A DNA stretch of 64,000 nt from Citrobacter sp. R56 (GCF_016811995.1 NZ_CP069159.1:4464001-4528000); one strand, 5' to 3'; positions 28,258 to 38,050 are shown, counted from the first letter of the stretch. Numbers and translations are program-made. The notes: generated by a model from the letters alone, not told the origin.

Positions 28258-29148
28258 TTAAAGTGAATCCGGACGGCCAGCCTGCTGGCGAACCTGAGAT
28301 AACAGCGCACTCCAGTCCTGGCGTCCTCTGCCGTTTTCGCTGGCCGTGGTGTAGTAGGCTTCTGCCGCAATACCCATGTTCAACGGCGCGCCGGTCTGGT
28401 GTGCAACATCAACGGCAATGCGCAGATCTTTCAGTGCGAGGTCCACCATAAATGCCGGAGACAGATCCCCCTTCAGCACTTTCCCAGGCCAGGTTGTCGT
28501 AAAGTGTCCCTTGCCTGCGGCAGTTCCACTCATAACCTTAATCGCCACATCCAGGCTAAGACCCAGAGACTCACAAAGAACTGCGGCTTCCGCCGACAGC
28601 GCGTTCAGCGCAATACTCATGTAGTTGTTAATCAGCTTCACGCGGATCCCCATTCCCGGGCCGCCTGCTTCTACCAATTCGTTCCCCATACACATCAGAA
28701 TTGGACGCGCCTGTTCGACTTGCTCAGGCGTACCGCCCGCAAGAATCAGTAATGTGCCATCAATAGCATTCACTGAGGTTCTGCCGACCGGGGCATCCAT
28801 CATGCTGATGCCTTTCTCTTTCAACTCATTGATCAGCGCATCCGTCTGGAGGGGGTGGATGGTGGACATATCGATAACTAACGCATCATGGGATACGGTT
28901 TCATGCACCCCGGAATCGCCCAACATCACCTGCCGAACAATGTCGCCATTTGGCAGCATGGTGATGATGAACTCTGCACCTTTAGCTGCTTCAGCAGGTG
29001 TTTGAGCTGCGGTTGCCCCTTGTTGGACTAACTCACTGACGGCCTGCTGATTAACGTCAAATACGCGTAAAGCATGCCCCTTTTGCAACAGATTACTGGC
29101 CATTGGGCTACCCATCTGGCCCAATCCCAGGAATGCAATGGTGGTCAT
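28258..29148 (-). CDS. yihU: 3-sulfolactaldehyde reductase
   Basis: NADH-dependent beta-hydroxyacid dehydrogenase that reduces sulfolactaldehyde to 2,3-dihydroxypropane-1-sulfonate. 296 residues from the ATG at 29148, which has AGGAGAT upstream; E. coli YihU has 298. The Rossmann [10 protein letters not shown] starts near residue 8. Arg123 in PVGRTS is the residue I recall contacting the sulfonate in E. coli, and the catalytic Lys171 (RVKLINNY) is present. First gene of the minus-strand operon, divergent from yihV. Confidence 0.95.
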   Translation of the reverse strand: MTTIAFLGLGQMGSPMASNLLQKGHALRVFDVNQQAVSELVQQGATAAQTPAEAAKGAEFIITMLPNGDIVRQVMLGDSGVHETVSHDALVIDMSTIHPLQTDALINELKEKGISMMDAPVGRTSVNAIDGTLLILAGGTPEQVEQARPILMCMGNELVEAGGPGMGIRVKLINNYMSIALNALSAEAAVLCESLGLSLDVAIKVMSGTAAGKGHFTTTWPGKVLKGDLSPAFMVDLALKDLRIAVDVAHQTGAPLNMGIAAEAYYTTASENGRGRQDWSALLSQVRQQAGRPDSL

Positions 29149-29320
29149 GAACGATCTCCTGTCTTTAGTTGACAAAATAATTACAAATAAAAAGTCATTT
29201 TCGTCTGTTTTTGAGCATATTTGTAATTTATGACTAAAAACTAGAGGTGCGTCACTAATTTGATCATTTATGTCATTAAAATGAACAAAACAAGACAACT
29301 TCACACAGGACCAAACACAT
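29149..29320. promoter_or_regulatory. Divergent promoter region yihU / yihV with inverted repeats
   Basis: 172 bases, AT-rich. Contains the perfect 11-base inverted pair AATTACAAATA (29179-29189) and TATTTGTAATT (29218-29228), and next to each arm AGTCAT (29193-29198) and ATGACT (29230-29235). These are the best candidates for binding sites of the YihW repressor encoded nearby. Confidence 0.6.
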
Positions 29321-30217
29321 ATGACCAGAATTGCTTGCGTCGGAATCGCCGTTCAGGATCGCATTTATTCTCTGAACACTTTGCCTGATGGAGGTGGTAA
29401 GTATCAGTCAAGTCAATATCTTGAGACGGGAGGTGGGCCAGCAGCGACTGCGGCGGTTGCTATTGCCAGGCTCGGGATTGAAGTCGACTTCATTGGGCGA
29501 CTGGGTGACGATAGCTGTGGAAAAACGCTGATCAGCGAGCTTCAGGGCTGGGGAGTGAATACAACCTATTGTCGCCAATACACCAATGCGCGCTCATCAC
29601 AATCCGCCATTCTGGTCGATAATCACGGGGAACGAATCATCGTCAACTACCCGAGTCCAGACCTGGACACTGATGCGCAATGGCTGGAAGAGATTGATTT
29701 CACAGGCTATGACATCGTACTGGCCGATGTACGTTGGCACGAAGGTGCATTAAAAGCCTTTACGCTAGCGCGGGCAGCCGGCGTACAGACACTGCTGGAT
29801 GCAGATATGACACCGCAGGATATTACGCCTCTGGTTGCTCTTTCCGATCATGCGGTTTTTTCGACGCCAGGGCTAAAACGCATGACCGGTCAAGATGACC
29901 CAACCAAAGGTTTGAGTCTGGCGGCGACACAAACTGAAGGCCTGGTTTATGTCACACTTGGCGGGGAAGGATCGCTATGGATTGAAGATCAGCGCCTCCA
30001 CCAGCAGTCTGCGTTTTCTGTTGATGTCGTTGATACAACCGGGGCTGGCGATGTCTTTCACGGGGCATTGGCCGTCGCGTTGGCAGAAAAAATGACGATT
30101 GAACAGTCAATTAGGTTCGCCAGTGCAGTAGCAGCAATGAAATGTACTCAGCCTGGAGGACGCGCCGGAATTCCTAATCGTGAGCAAACCGAATCATTTT
30201 TGTCACTTTATGCGTAA
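29321..30217 (+). CDS. yihV: 6-deoxy-6-sulfofructose kinase
   Basis: PfkB-family kinase that phosphorylates sulfofructose at C1. 298 residues, the E. coli YihV length, with close similarity throughout. The PfkB signature [13 protein letters not shown] contains the catalytic Asp. Asn109 (VNYPSP) and Arg138 (ADVRWH) match positions I recall as sulfonate contacts in the E. coli enzyme, which argues that the substrate still carries a C6 sulfonate. It is divergent from yihU and co-directional with yihW, 39 bases downstream. Confidence 0.95.
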   Translation: MTRIACVGIAVQDRIYSLNTLPDGGGKYQSSQYLETGGGPAATAAVAIARLGIEVDFIGRLGDDSCGKTLISELQGWGVNTTYCRQYTNARSSQSAILVDNHGERIIVNYPSPDLDTDAQWLEEIDFTGYDIVLADVRWHEGALKAFTLARAAGVQTLLDADMTPQDITPLVALSDHAVFSTPGLKRMTGQDDPTKGLSLAATQTEGLVYVTLGGEGSLWIEDQRLHQQSAFSVDVVDTTGAGDVFHGALAVALAEKMTIEQSIRFASAVAAMKCTQPGGRAGIPNREQTESFLSLYA

Positions 30218-30256
30218 AATAGTGAACATTTACAGGGGAAGAGTACAGGAGTATTC

Positions 30257-31045
30257 ATGAGCATCACCGAAGTCACCGGTAACCCTCGACACGATCAGCT
30301 TGTTCATTACATCGCTGAACGAGGCTATATGAATATCGAGGAACTGGCACAATTGCTTGATGTTTCCACACAAACGGTCCGCCGTGATATTCGTAAACTT
30401 AGTGAACAAGGACTGATTACACGACATCATGGTGGTGCCGGGCGCGTATCAAGCGTTATGAATACCGCTTTTGAGCAAAGAGAGCTATCGCTCACTCAGG
30501 AGAAAGGGGCGATAGCAGAAGCTGTTGCCGATTATCTGCCAGAACGCTGTACGGTTTTTATTACCATAGGAACCACAGTGGAAGCGGTCGCCAGAGCATT
30601 GCTCAATCGCCGGGACTTGCGCATCATCACCAACAGCCTGCGAGTTGCTCAAATTCTGTATAAAAACCAGGATATTGAAGTAATGGTGCCAGGAGGAACT
30701 CTGCGTGCGCATAACGGGGGAATTATTGGTCCTGCTGCAGTGAGTTTTATTGAGGAGTTCAGGGCCGATTATTTGATCACCAGCATTGGCGCTATTGAGC
30801 ATGACGGGGCGCTACTGGAGTTTGATGTCAACGAAGCCCTCGTCGCCAGGACGATGATGAAACATGCACGTAATACGTTATTAGTTGCCGATCACACCAA
30901 ATTTACGGCATCTGCCGCAGTGTCCATCGGTAACGCGCGTAAAGTGCAGGTATTTTTTACCGATGCCCCCCCTCCGACGTCATTCCAACAATTACTCAAT
31001 GAGGAAAACATTGAGCTAGTGGTTGCCGATCAGGATGCTTCCTGA
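30257..31045 (+). CDS. yihW: DeoR-family repressor of sulfosugar genes
   Basis: 262 residues. N-terminal DeoR helix-turn-helix (IEELAQLLDVSTQTVRRDI), then the sugar-phosphate-isomerase-like sensor domain (TIGTTVEAVARAL, ITNSLRVAQIL, SIGAIEHDGALLEFD). It matches E. coli YihW (261). In E. coli YihW represses the yih genes and is relieved by sulfoquinovose derivatives. Here it presumably controls the divergent yihU operon and yihV. Confidence 0.94.
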   Translation: MSITEVTGNPRHDQLVHYIAERGYMNIEELAQLLDVSTQTVRRDIRKLSEQGLITRHHGGAGRVSSVMNTAFEQRELSLTQEKGAIAEAVADYLPERCTVFITIGTTVEAVARALLNRRDLRIITNSLRVAQILYKNQDIEVMVPGGTLRAHNGGIIGPAAVSFIEEFRADYLITSIGAIEHDGALLEFDVNEALVARTMMKHARNTLLVADHTKFTASAAVSIGNARKVQVFFTDAPPPTSFQQLLNEENIELVVADQDAS

Positions 31046-31056
31046 CGCTTCAAATA

Positions 31057-31087
31057 AAAAAAGCCGCTGATAATCAGCGGCTTTTTT
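31057..31087. terminator. Bidirectional terminator yihW / yihN
   Basis: Stem AAAAGCCGCTGA / TCAGCGGCTTTT with loop TAA, with an A-run to the left and a T-run to the right. It ends both convergent transcripts. Confidence 0.92.
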
Positions 31088-31110
31088 ACATGCTTATCTC
31101 GGAGAAGGTA

Positions 31111-32376
31111 TCAGGCTTCGGCTGCCTGCAACTCTTTCTTACGCTGGCTGATGCGTTTAACCAGCATCACCGAAACTACCGCGCCGCAGAATGCGAAGCA
31201 GGCCATAATACCGAAGACAATCTTATAACCCACCATGCCTGGGTTTAAATCCAGGATGTAGCCATAGAGACTGAAACAGAACATGGCAGGTGCGTAACCA
31301 ATAAAGCTGCCCAGTGCCATCGCGGCCCCGGTATGGTTTTCCGCAATTTTCGCTTCGCCAATCGGTGCGAAGAAAACAGCACGCTGCGTAAATACGATCG
31401 CGCCAAATCCTAACGTACACGCCATCCCTAAATAGACCGGCATACTTTCATGAGGCAGCATAATGAGAAGCACCAGTGCGACCGTGCTGATCATGAAGGT
31501 GTAACATAAGTATTTACTGGGTGATTTCAGTATTTTATCTGAAATCATACCGCCAACCGGACCACCGATCATTTTCAGGCAATATTGGTTAATGATGCCA
31601 TAGGCACCCACCAGCGCGACTGGCAGCATATAAATATTTTTCAGGAACGGAATAAAGAACGTTAAACCGCAGTAGACGGCATAGACAAAGAAGACGTTGA
31701 AGGCGATTAGCCAAATCGTTTTGTCCTTCAGTACCGTCGTCATACCCGGGCTTTTTTTCGTGTCTTCGGTATCGCTGACATTGACCGTAGGTGCATCCTC
31801 TTTATCGTTCAGAACAAAGAAGATGATTACCCCAACCGCAATGACAATGATTGAATAGAACCAGATACCGGCTTTGAATCCCAACAACCCACTACCAAAC
31901 CAGGTAAAGACCGCCAGAGCAGAAAACGCCACAATCGTATCAACGATTCCGCGACCGGTTTCGAAGAAACCAAACAAGCGTCCTTGCTGTTCGCTATTAC
32001 CCAATCGGCTCACCGATTTAAGTAGCACTGGCCAGTTCATCATGTCGCAGGTGACGCCAAACAACGCCCATACAAAGAGTATTCCCCAATAACCAGGCAT
32101 TGTTGTCAGATAGACCCCTAACAACCCTGTGGCAATCAGCGAAAACGACATGGTGTATTTACGTGGCAGTTTGTCGGCAAAATAGATAGACAGGAAAAAA
32201 CCCACCGTCGTAACAAATGAGTTCACCGACATCGCATTACCAATTTGACCATTGGTCAAATGAAAGTATTCCTGCATTGGTATATAAAACGCATCTTTTA
32301 ATGACGGTAATTTATAAATTGTACCGCCACACAGCGTTAACAGGCTAAATAACGCCCATTTCTTTTTGGTGAGCAT
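31111..32376 (-). CDS. yihN: MFS transporter YihN
   Basis: 421 residues, near-identical to E. coli YihN, with twelve membrane helices of the glycerol-3-phosphate/hexose-phosphate-like MFS group. Substrate unknown. It is the third gene of the yihL-yihM-yihN run, 104 bases after yihM. In E. coli these three genes border the sulfoquinovose locus but belong to a separate unit. Confidence 0.92.
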   Translation of the reverse strand: MLTKKKWALFSLLTLCGGTIYKLPSLKDAFYIPMQEYFHLTNGQIGNAMSVNSFVTTVGFFLSIYFADKLPRKYTMSFSLIATGLLGVYLTTMPGYWGILFVWALFGVTCDMMNWPVLLKSVSRLGNSEQQGRLFGFFETGRGIVDTIVAFSALAVFTWFGSGLLGFKAGIWFYSIIVIAVGVIIFFVLNDKEDAPTVNVSDTEDTKKSPGMTTVLKDKTIWLIAFNVFFVYAVYCGLTFFIPFLKNIYMLPVALVGAYGIINQYCLKMIGGPVGGMISDKILKSPSKYLCYTFMISTVALVLLIMLPHESMPVYLGMACTLGFGAIVFTQRAVFFAPIGEAKIAENHTGAAMALGSFIGYAPAMFCFSLYGYILDLNPGMVGYKIVFGIMACFAFCGAVVSVMLVKRISQRKKELQAAEA

Positions 32377-32429
32377 AACATCCCCTAAAGTATGACTAAA
32401 TTCATTATTTTATAGGCAATAGCAACCCG

Positions 32430-32448
32430 ACCATTCTCGAAGAATGGT
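32430..32448. other. Hairpin in the yihM-yihN gap
   Basis: Perfect 8-base arms ACCATTCT / AGAATGGT with a 3-base loop. The T-run is on the plus side only, so on the yihM-yihN mRNA it is more likely a stabilising or attenuating structure. Confidence 0.4.
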
Positions 32449-32480
32449 TTTCCATGCACATAAGAGAAATTAAAACAGCA

Positions 32481-33461
32481 TTACGTATTTAGAATATCAA
32501 TTGCCTCTTTTTTGATTTGTTGCAGAACACTGCGCACAAATTTTATCTGGTTAATCGCATCTTCTTTTTCTTTTACCAGGCGTTCTTCCAGGGCATTGGC
32601 TTCAGGCAGTGGTGTTTCACTCATTTGACGCCATGGGATCCAGGGGTTGTCGCCTTCATTTTCGAAACGAAATGCCGGGGCATAATAATCAACTTCTTCT
32701 TCCAGGCCATAGGCCATAACCTGAGGTTTTTCATCACCTAAACAGATCAGTTTTGTTAGCAATGCTTTGAACGGCATATCGCCCTGACCAGAGATACAGG
32801 CTTTATGACCCAGTCCACCTTCTTCATTAACGATCAACGCGTCTTTAATGTGCACCTGAGTAATATGCGGTGCCATTGTGTCCAGTGCGTCAAGGGGATG
32901 CTCATTCGCATTAATCATATTGGCAAAGTCAAACAGCAGAGAGAGTGACTCCATTCCACTTTGCTTAATTAATGAGGCCAGTTCGTGGCTTTTCAGATCT
33001 TCATGCTGTTCAAGTGTGAAGGTTAAGCCGCTGTTCTGGTAAGTGTCACGAATATAGGCGATATCTTTGGCGATAATCGACATGACCTCCTGCAGATTAC
33101 CTTCATAGCGCGGATAAAAGCGAACAGATGACGCACCTGTTTTTAATGCAATAGCGACAACCTGATCAATGGCTTTTTTATCTGAGGCACTGGTCTCAAT
33201 ATGAACGTCAAGATTCAGCTGACGTGCTTTATCACCAAAAGCAGAAAGTTCGCTGTCATTCATGTTTTCGAGTGAATAGCGTTCCCCATCAAGAACATGA
33301 ATTTTTACACCGCGTAGGTGGTTCTCATGCGCAATATCCAATAAGTCGTTCGGCAAAATTCGCTCGAGACGCATATTCAGATGATAAGCATATGCATGAA
33401 GATAAAGGGGAAGGTTGTCTACACGCGCCAGAATTTTTTCTGCATTATTCATTGTGACCAT
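32481..33461 (-). CDS. yihM: Putative sugar phosphate isomerase/epimerase YihM
   Basis: 326 residues from the ATG at 33461, which has AGGTG 5 bases upstream and gives exactly the E. coli YihM length; an ATG three codons in is poorer. It has the TIM-barrel fold of xylose-isomerase-like/AP-endonuclease-2 proteins. Segments LYLHAYAYHLNMRLE and FDFANMINANEHPLDAL and the TQVHIKDAL metal-site strand are typical. Substrate unknown. It overlaps the end region of yihL closely. Confidence 0.92.
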   Translation of the reverse strand: MVTMNNAEKILARVDNLPLYLHAYAYHLNMRLERILPNDLLDIAHENHLRGVKIHVLDGERYSLENMNDSELSAFGDKARQLNLDVHIETSASDKKAIDQVVAIALKTGASSVRFYPRYEGNLQEVMSIIAKDIAYIRDTYQNSGLTFTLEQHEDLKSHELASLIKQSGMESLSLLFDFANMINANEHPLDALDTMAPHITQVHIKDALIVNEEGGLGHKACISGQGDMPFKALLTKLICLGDEKPQVMAYGLEEEVDYYAPAFRFENEGDNPWIPWRQMSETPLPEANALEERLVKEKEDAINQIKFVRSVLQQIKKEAIDILNT

Positions 33462-33468
33462 AATACAC

Positions 33469-34179
33469 CTACAAGTTAATAAAGAGATCAACTGCCTCAA
33501 ATCGCCAGTATTCAAGGTCTATTTGTACGATATTCCCATCGCGGTCAGCCCGATGCTTTTCAATAAGAATGGCTGGCATCCCGGCGGAGCCGCCAATAAA
33601 TTTACTGATATCGCCAGGCATGCGAACCGGTTTGAAAACCAGCTTCTTTACCACCGTTTCTTTTTTATAGACTTGTTCCCATACGGTAGAAAAAGATTGG
33701 TTTTCAAGCTGATCAATAAAACCTGGAGCCACAACGGGATTAATAAACGTTTCATGGTAGAAAACTTTATGCCCTTCCAGTGCGCCCCACCCCGTCACCC
33801 GATACAGCTCGTCGGATGCGGCGACGGTTGTCAAAGGAGCAACCATCTCTGGAAAATCGGAAATACGGCTTTTCTCAGTAAATCCCCATGACGGTTCCCT
33901 GCCCTGTTCAAGCGCAGCACGCTGAAAGCTCGCCGATAATTCCGGGCTGTAGTTGAAGCGTGGCTGGGTGACGAACCATCCTTTACGATCCTTACGGAAT
34001 ATTTTGGATTCAGCCTCAAGATTTAACAGCGCCTGACGTAGCGTCATACGCTTAATACCCAGCAGCTCACCTAATTCCCGCTCAGAAGGCAGCTTTCCAC
34101 CTGACGTGGTGATCCCATCGTTTAACCAACGGTCCAGCTTCTCTTTCGCATTTTCAACGGTCGACTGATTGCTCGTCAT
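33469..34179 (-). CDS. yihL: GntR/HutC-family regulator YihL
   Basis: 236 residues, E. coli length. The N-terminal winged helix (LPSERELGELLGIKRMTLRQAL) and the C-terminal UTRA ligand-binding domain are clear. It precedes yihM and yihN and probably regulates them. An imperfect palindrome overlaps its leader (34181-34202). The effector is unknown, possibly a sugar phosphate handled by YihM. Confidence 0.92.
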   Translation of the reverse strand: MTSNQSTVENAKEKLDRWLNDGITTSGGKLPSERELGELLGIKRMTLRQALLNLEAESKIFRKDRKGWFVTQPRFNYSPELSASFQRAALEQGREPSWGFTEKSRISDFPEMVAPLTTVAASDELYRVTGWGALEGHKVFYHETFINPVVAPGFIDQLENQSFSTVWEQVYKKETVVKKLVFKPVRMPGDISKFIGGSAGMPAILIEKHRADRDGNIVQIDLEYWRFEAVDLFINL

Positions 34180-34180
34180 T

Positions 34181-34202
34181 GTTTAACCCATTTGGTTTAA
34201 AC
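34181..34202. promoter_or_regulatory. Candidate YihL operator
   Basis: Imperfect palindrome with half-sites GTTTAA and TTAAAC and inner CCA/TGG, starting one base upstream of the yihL ATG. Its place and symmetry suggest autorepression by the GntR-type protein, blocking the ribosome site or promoter. Confidence 0.6.
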
Positions 34203-34371
34203 CAGTGAAAGCATCATACGCTGACGCTAAAAAAGAAAGCAAACAGCGCCGACATGCTTTGAAGATAAATGTGACAAAGCTCTCTTATGGCGAGGGTATG
34301 GGAGTTTGGCAGGTGAAGAGAGGCAGGAATGAACAGCATCGGTGAGGCCGTAGTACGGCCAAAAAGATCCC

Positions 34372-34400
34372 AAAAAAAAACCCCGCCACGAAGGCAGGGT
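34372..34400 (-). terminator. typA terminator
   Basis: Read on the minus strand: ACCCTGCC, a 5-base loop, GGCGGGGT (one G-U pair), then nine T. It lies 24 bases past the typA stop. Confidence 0.92.
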
Positions 34401-34423
34401 CTTATCGTAGAAAGAAGCGTTAA

Positions 34424-36247
34424 TTACTCTTCTTTCGCGCCGCGCATTGCGCGTTTACGATCGTTTTCAGTCAGGTGACGTTTACGGATACGGATGGAAG
34501 TTGGGGTAACTTCTACCAGTTCGTCGTCATCGATGAATTCCAGAGCCTGCTCCAGAGTCATTTTCTGAGCTGGGACCAGCGTGGTTGCTTCGTCAGTACC
34601 GGAAGCACGCATGTTGGTCAGTTTCTTACCGGTCAGGCAGTTTACAGTCAGGTCGTTAGAACGACTGTGAATACCGATGATCTGGCCTTCGTAAACTTCT
34701 GCACCGTGACCGAGGAACAGCTTACCGCGATCCTGCAGGCTGAACAGTGCGAACGCAACCGCTTTACCCTGACCGTTGGAGATCAGTACGCCGTTCTGAC
34801 GCTGACCAACATCGCCCGCACGAATATCGTCGTAATGGCTGAAGGTGGAGTACAGCAGACCGGTACCGGAGGTCATGGTCATGAATTCTGAACGGAAGCC
34901 GATCAGACCACGGCTTGGGATCACGTAGTCAAGACGTACGCGGCCTTTGCCATCTGGATTCATGTTTTTCAGGTCGCCTTTACGCTCACCCAGAGCCTGC
35001 ATGACAGAACCCTGATGCTGCTCTTCGACGTCCAGCGTTACGTTTTCGAACGGCTCTTGTTTACGGCCATCGATTTCGCGGAAGATAACTTTCGGACGGG
35101 AAACCGCCATTTCGAAACCTTCACGACGCATGTTTTCGATCAGAACGGACAGGTGCAGCTCACCACGACCAGATACACGGAATGCATCCGCATCCGGCGT
35201 TTCTTCAACGCGCAGTGCCACGTTGTGCACCAGCTCTTTGTTCAGGCGGTCAAGGATCTGACGAGAGGTAACGTACTTACCTTCTTTACCACAGAACGGA
35301 GAGGTGTTTACGCAGAAGAACATGGATACGGTCGGTTCATCAACGGACAGTGCTGGCAGCGCTTCAACATTCTGTGTATCACAGATGGTATCAGAGATGT
35401 TCAGCTCGCCGAGACCGGTGATCGCGATGATATCGCCCGCTTCTGCAACGTCACTCTCGATACGTTCCAGACCCAGATGGGTCAGAACTTTACCGACTTT
35501 ACCGTTGCGGGTTTTGCCTGCGCTATCAATGATAGTGATCTGCTGGTTCGGTTTAACTTTACCGCGCTTGATACGACCGATGCCGATAACACCAACGTAG
35601 TTGTTGTAGTCCAGCTGAGAGATTTGCATCTGCAGCGGGCCATCAAGGTCTACGTTCGGTGCCGGTACGCGATCAACGATGGTCTGATACAGCGGAGTCA
35701 TATCTTCAGCCATATCTTCGTGATCCAGACCCGCGATACCGTTCAGCGCAGAGGCGTAAACGATAGGGAAGTCCAGCTGTTCGTCGGTTGCATCAAGGTT
35801 AACGAACAGGTCGAATACCTGATCAACAACCCAGTCAGGACGCGCGCCAGGACGGTCAACTTTGTTGATAACAACAATCGGCTTCAGGCCATGAGCAAAG
35901 GCTTTTTTGGTCACGAAGCGCGTCTGCGGCATCGGACCATCCATTGCATCAACGACCAACAGCACGGAATCGACCATGGACATTACACGTTCAACTTCAC
36001 CACCGAAGTCGGCGTGCCCCGGGGTATCAACGATGTTGATACGGTAGTCATTCCATTTGATAGCGGTGTTTTTCGCGAGGATGGTAATCCCACGCTCTTT
36101 CTCCAAATCGTTGGAGTCCATCACACGCTCTTGGGTTTCGGCACGCGCATCAAACGTACCGGATTGCTGCAGCAGCTTGTCGACCAGGGTAGTTTTACCA
36201 TGGTCAACGTGCGCGATGATGGCGATGTTACGCAAATTTTCGATCAC
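34424..36247 (-). CDS. typA: Ribosome-binding GTPase TypA/BipA
   Basis: Translational GTPase that helps 50S assembly, especially at low temperature, and stress adaptation. 607 residues, the E. coli length. G1 AHVDHGKTT (13-21), DTPGH, and NKVD are present, followed by EF-G-like domains and the BipA-specific C-terminus. The start is GTG at 36247, as the sequence [11 protein letters not shown] requires, with a GAGG site. It diverges from glnA. Confidence 0.97.
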   Translation of the reverse strand: MIENLRNIAIIAHVDHGKTTLVDKLLQQSGTFDARAETQERVMDSNDLEKERGITILAKNTAIKWNDYRINIVDTPGHADFGGEVERVMSMVDSVLLVVDAMDGPMPQTRFVTKKAFAHGLKPIVVINKVDRPGARPDWVVDQVFDLFVNLDATDEQLDFPIVYASALNGIAGLDHEDMAEDMTPLYQTIVDRVPAPNVDLDGPLQMQISQLDYNNYVGVIGIGRIKRGKVKPNQQITIIDSAGKTRNGKVGKVLTHLGLERIESDVAEAGDIIAITGLGELNISDTICDTQNVEALPALSVDEPTVSMFFCVNTSPFCGKEGKYVTSRQILDRLNKELVHNVALRVEETPDADAFRVSGRGELHLSVLIENMRREGFEMAVSRPKVIFREIDGRKQEPFENVTLDVEEQHQGSVMQALGERKGDLKNMNPDGKGRVRLDYVIPSRGLIGFRSEFMTMTSGTGLLYSTFSHYDDIRAGDVGQRQNGVLISNGQGKAVAFALFSLQDRGKLFLGHGAEVYEGQIIGIHSRSNDLTVNCLTGKKLTNMRASGTDEATTLVPAQKMTLEQALEFIDDDELVEVTPTSIRIRKRHLTENDRKRAMRGAKEE

Positions 36248-36353
36248 AACTTTGCCTCGGGCATTAGGAATAGCGCGTTATTGTACACGGATTAATCGCA
36301 CTACAAAACAGGATCACAAACATCCTCCGCAAACAAGTATTGCAGAGTTTCTT

Positions 36354-36369
36354 TGTGATCGCTTTCACG
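36354..36369. promoter_or_regulatory. CRP site upstream of glnA (glnAp1)
   Basis: TGTGATCGCTTTCACG fits the CRP consensus TGTGA-N6-TCACA except at the last base. It lies about 270 bases before glnA, the region of the sigma-70 promoter glnAp1, which in E. coli is CRP-activated. Confidence 0.7.
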
Positions 36370-36399
36370 GAGCGTTAAAAGGGTTACTCATTGCTCATT

Positions 36400-36486
36400 G
36401 CACCAACATGGTGCTTAATGTTCACATTGAAGCACTATATTGGTGCAGCGTGCTCACCATGGTGCAGCCCTTTTGCACGATGGTGC
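36400..36486. promoter_or_regulatory. NtrC enhancer cluster of glnA
   Basis: Four GCAC-N-GGTGC palindromes: GCACCAACATGGTGC (36400-36414), GCACTATATTGGTGC (36432-36446), GCTCACCATGGTGC (36452-36465) and GCACGATGGTGC (36475-36486). The first two are the strong enhancer sites; the last two are weaker. Phosphorylated NtrC bound here activates the sigma-54 promoter downstream. Confidence 0.9.
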
Positions 36487-36519
36487 GCATGATAACGCCT
36501 TTTAGGGGCAATTTAAAAG

Positions 36520-36536
36520 TTGGCACAGATTTCGCT
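36520..36536 (+). promoter_or_regulatory. Sigma-54 promoter glnAp2
   Basis: TTGGCAC-AGAT-TTCGCT has the -24 GG and -12 GC of RpoN promoters with correct spacing. It lies about 90 bases upstream of the glnA ATG and downstream of the NtrC sites. Confidence 0.9.
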
Positions 36537-36625
36537 TTATATTTTTTACGGCGACACGGCCAATTTTTGCAGAATTGTAGACCTCGTTACCACGACGACA
36601 ATGACCAATCCGGGAGAGTTAAAGT

Positions 36626-38035
36626 ATGTCCGCTGAACACGTATTGACGATGCTGAACGAGCACGAAGTGAAGTTTGTTGATTTGCGCTTCACCGATACC
36701 AAAGGTAAAGAACAGCACGTCACTATTCCTGCTCATCAGGTAAATGCCGAATTCTTCGAAGAAGGCAAAATGTTTGACGGCTCCTCCATCGGCGGCTGGA
36801 AAGGCATTAACGAATCTGACATGGTACTGATGCCAGATGCGTCTACTGCGCTCATCGACCCGTTCTTTGAAGAATCTACTCTGATTATCCGTTGTGACAT
36901 CCTGGAACCTGGCACGCTGCAAGGCTATGACCGTGACCCGCGCTCCATCGCCAAACGCGCTGAAGAATACCTGCGCGCTACCGGCATCGCAGACACCGTT
37001 CTGTTCGGGCCAGAGCCAGAATTCTTCCTGTTTGATGACATTCGTTTCGGCGCATCCATCTCCGGTTCCCACGTAGCCATCGACGATATCGAAGGTGCAT
37101 GGAACTCTTCCACCAAATATGAAGGTGGTAACAAAGGTCACCGTCCTGGCGTGAAAGGCGGCTACTTCCCGGTTCCTCCGGTAGACTCTTCTCAGGACAT
37201 CCGTTCCACCATGTGTCTGATCATGGAAGAGATGGGTCTGGTTGTTGAAGCACATCACCACGAAGTGGCAACCGCAGGCCAGAACGAAATCGCTACCCGC
37301 TTTAACACCATGACCAAGAAAGCGGACGAAATTCAGATCTACAAATATGTGGTTCACAACGTTGCGCACCGTTTCGGTAAAACCGCAACCTTTATGCCAA
37401 AACCGATGTTTGGCGATAACGGTTCCGGTATGCACTGCCACATGTCTCTGTCCAAGAACGGCGTAAACCTGTTCTCTGGCGACAAATATGCCGGTCTGTC
37501 TGAGCAGGCGCTGTTCTACATTGGCGGCGTTATCAAACACGCTAAAGCGATCAACGCCCTGGCAAACCCGACCACCAACTCCTACAAGCGTCTGGTCCCG
37601 GGTTATGAAGCACCGGTCATGCTGGCTTACTCTGCCCGTAACCGTTCTGCTTCTATCCGTATTCCGGTGGTTGCTTCTCCGAAAGCGCGTCGTATCGAAG
37701 TGCGCTTCCCGGATCCGGCTGCTAACCCGTACCTGTGCTTTGCTGCCCTGCTGATGGCTGGTCTTGACGGTATTAAGAACAAGATCCACCCGGGCGAAGC
37801 GATGGACAAAAACCTGTATGACCTGCCGCCGGAAGAAGCGAAAGAGATCCCACAGGTTGCTGGCTCTCTGGAAGAAGCACTGAAAGAGCTGGATCTGGAC
37901 CGCGAGTTCCTGACCGCAGGCGGCGTGTTCACCGACGAAGCGATCGATGCGTACATTACGCTGCGTCGTGAAGAAGATGACCGCGTACGCATGACGCCGC
38001 ACCCGGTAGAGTTTGAACTGTACTACAGCGTTTAA
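36626..38035 (+). CDS. glnA: Glutamine synthetase
   Basis: Makes glutamine from glutamate, ammonia and ATP; central to nitrogen assimilation. 469 residues, type I dodecameric enzyme. The catalytic segments [13 protein letters not shown] and GSGMHCHMS and the adenylylation tyrosine in [10 protein letters not shown] (about residue 398) are present, so activity is under GlnE control. Transcription from CRP-dependent and NtrC/sigma-54 promoters is visible upstream. It is the first gene of glnA-glnL-glnG. Confidence 0.98.
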   Translation: MSAEHVLTMLNEHEVKFVDLRFTDTKGKEQHVTIPAHQVNAEFFEEGKMFDGSSIGGWKGINESDMVLMPDASTALIDPFFEESTLIIRCDILEPGTLQGYDRDPRSIAKRAEEYLRATGIADTVLFGPEPEFFLFDDIRFGASISGSHVAIDDIEGAWNSSTKYEGGNKGHRPGVKGGYFPVPPVDSSQDIRSTMCLIMEEMGLVVEAHHHEVATAGQNEIATRFNTMTKKADEIQIYKYVVHNVAHRFGKTATFMPKPMFGDNGSGMHCHMSLSKNGVNLFSGDKYAGLSEQALFYIGGVIKHAKAINALANPTTNSYKRLVPGYEAPVMLAYSARNRSASIRIPVVASPKARRIEVRFPDPAANPYLCFAALLMAGLDGIKNKIHPGEAMDKNLYDLPPEEAKEIPQVAGSLEEALKELDLDREFLTAGGVFTDEAIDAYITLRREEDDRVRMTPHPVEFELYYSV

Positions 38036-38050
38036 CCGTATCTTAAAAAT

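Noticed and set aside
27345-28370. Longer YihT and YihU starts reaching into upstream genes
   Set aside because: The internal ATGs have strong ribosome sites and give the family lengths; the extensions do not resemble the family.
35015-36295. Long 426-codon frame opposite typA
   Set aside because: Antisense shadow of a highly conserved, codon-biased gene. No ribosome site and no recognisable protein features.
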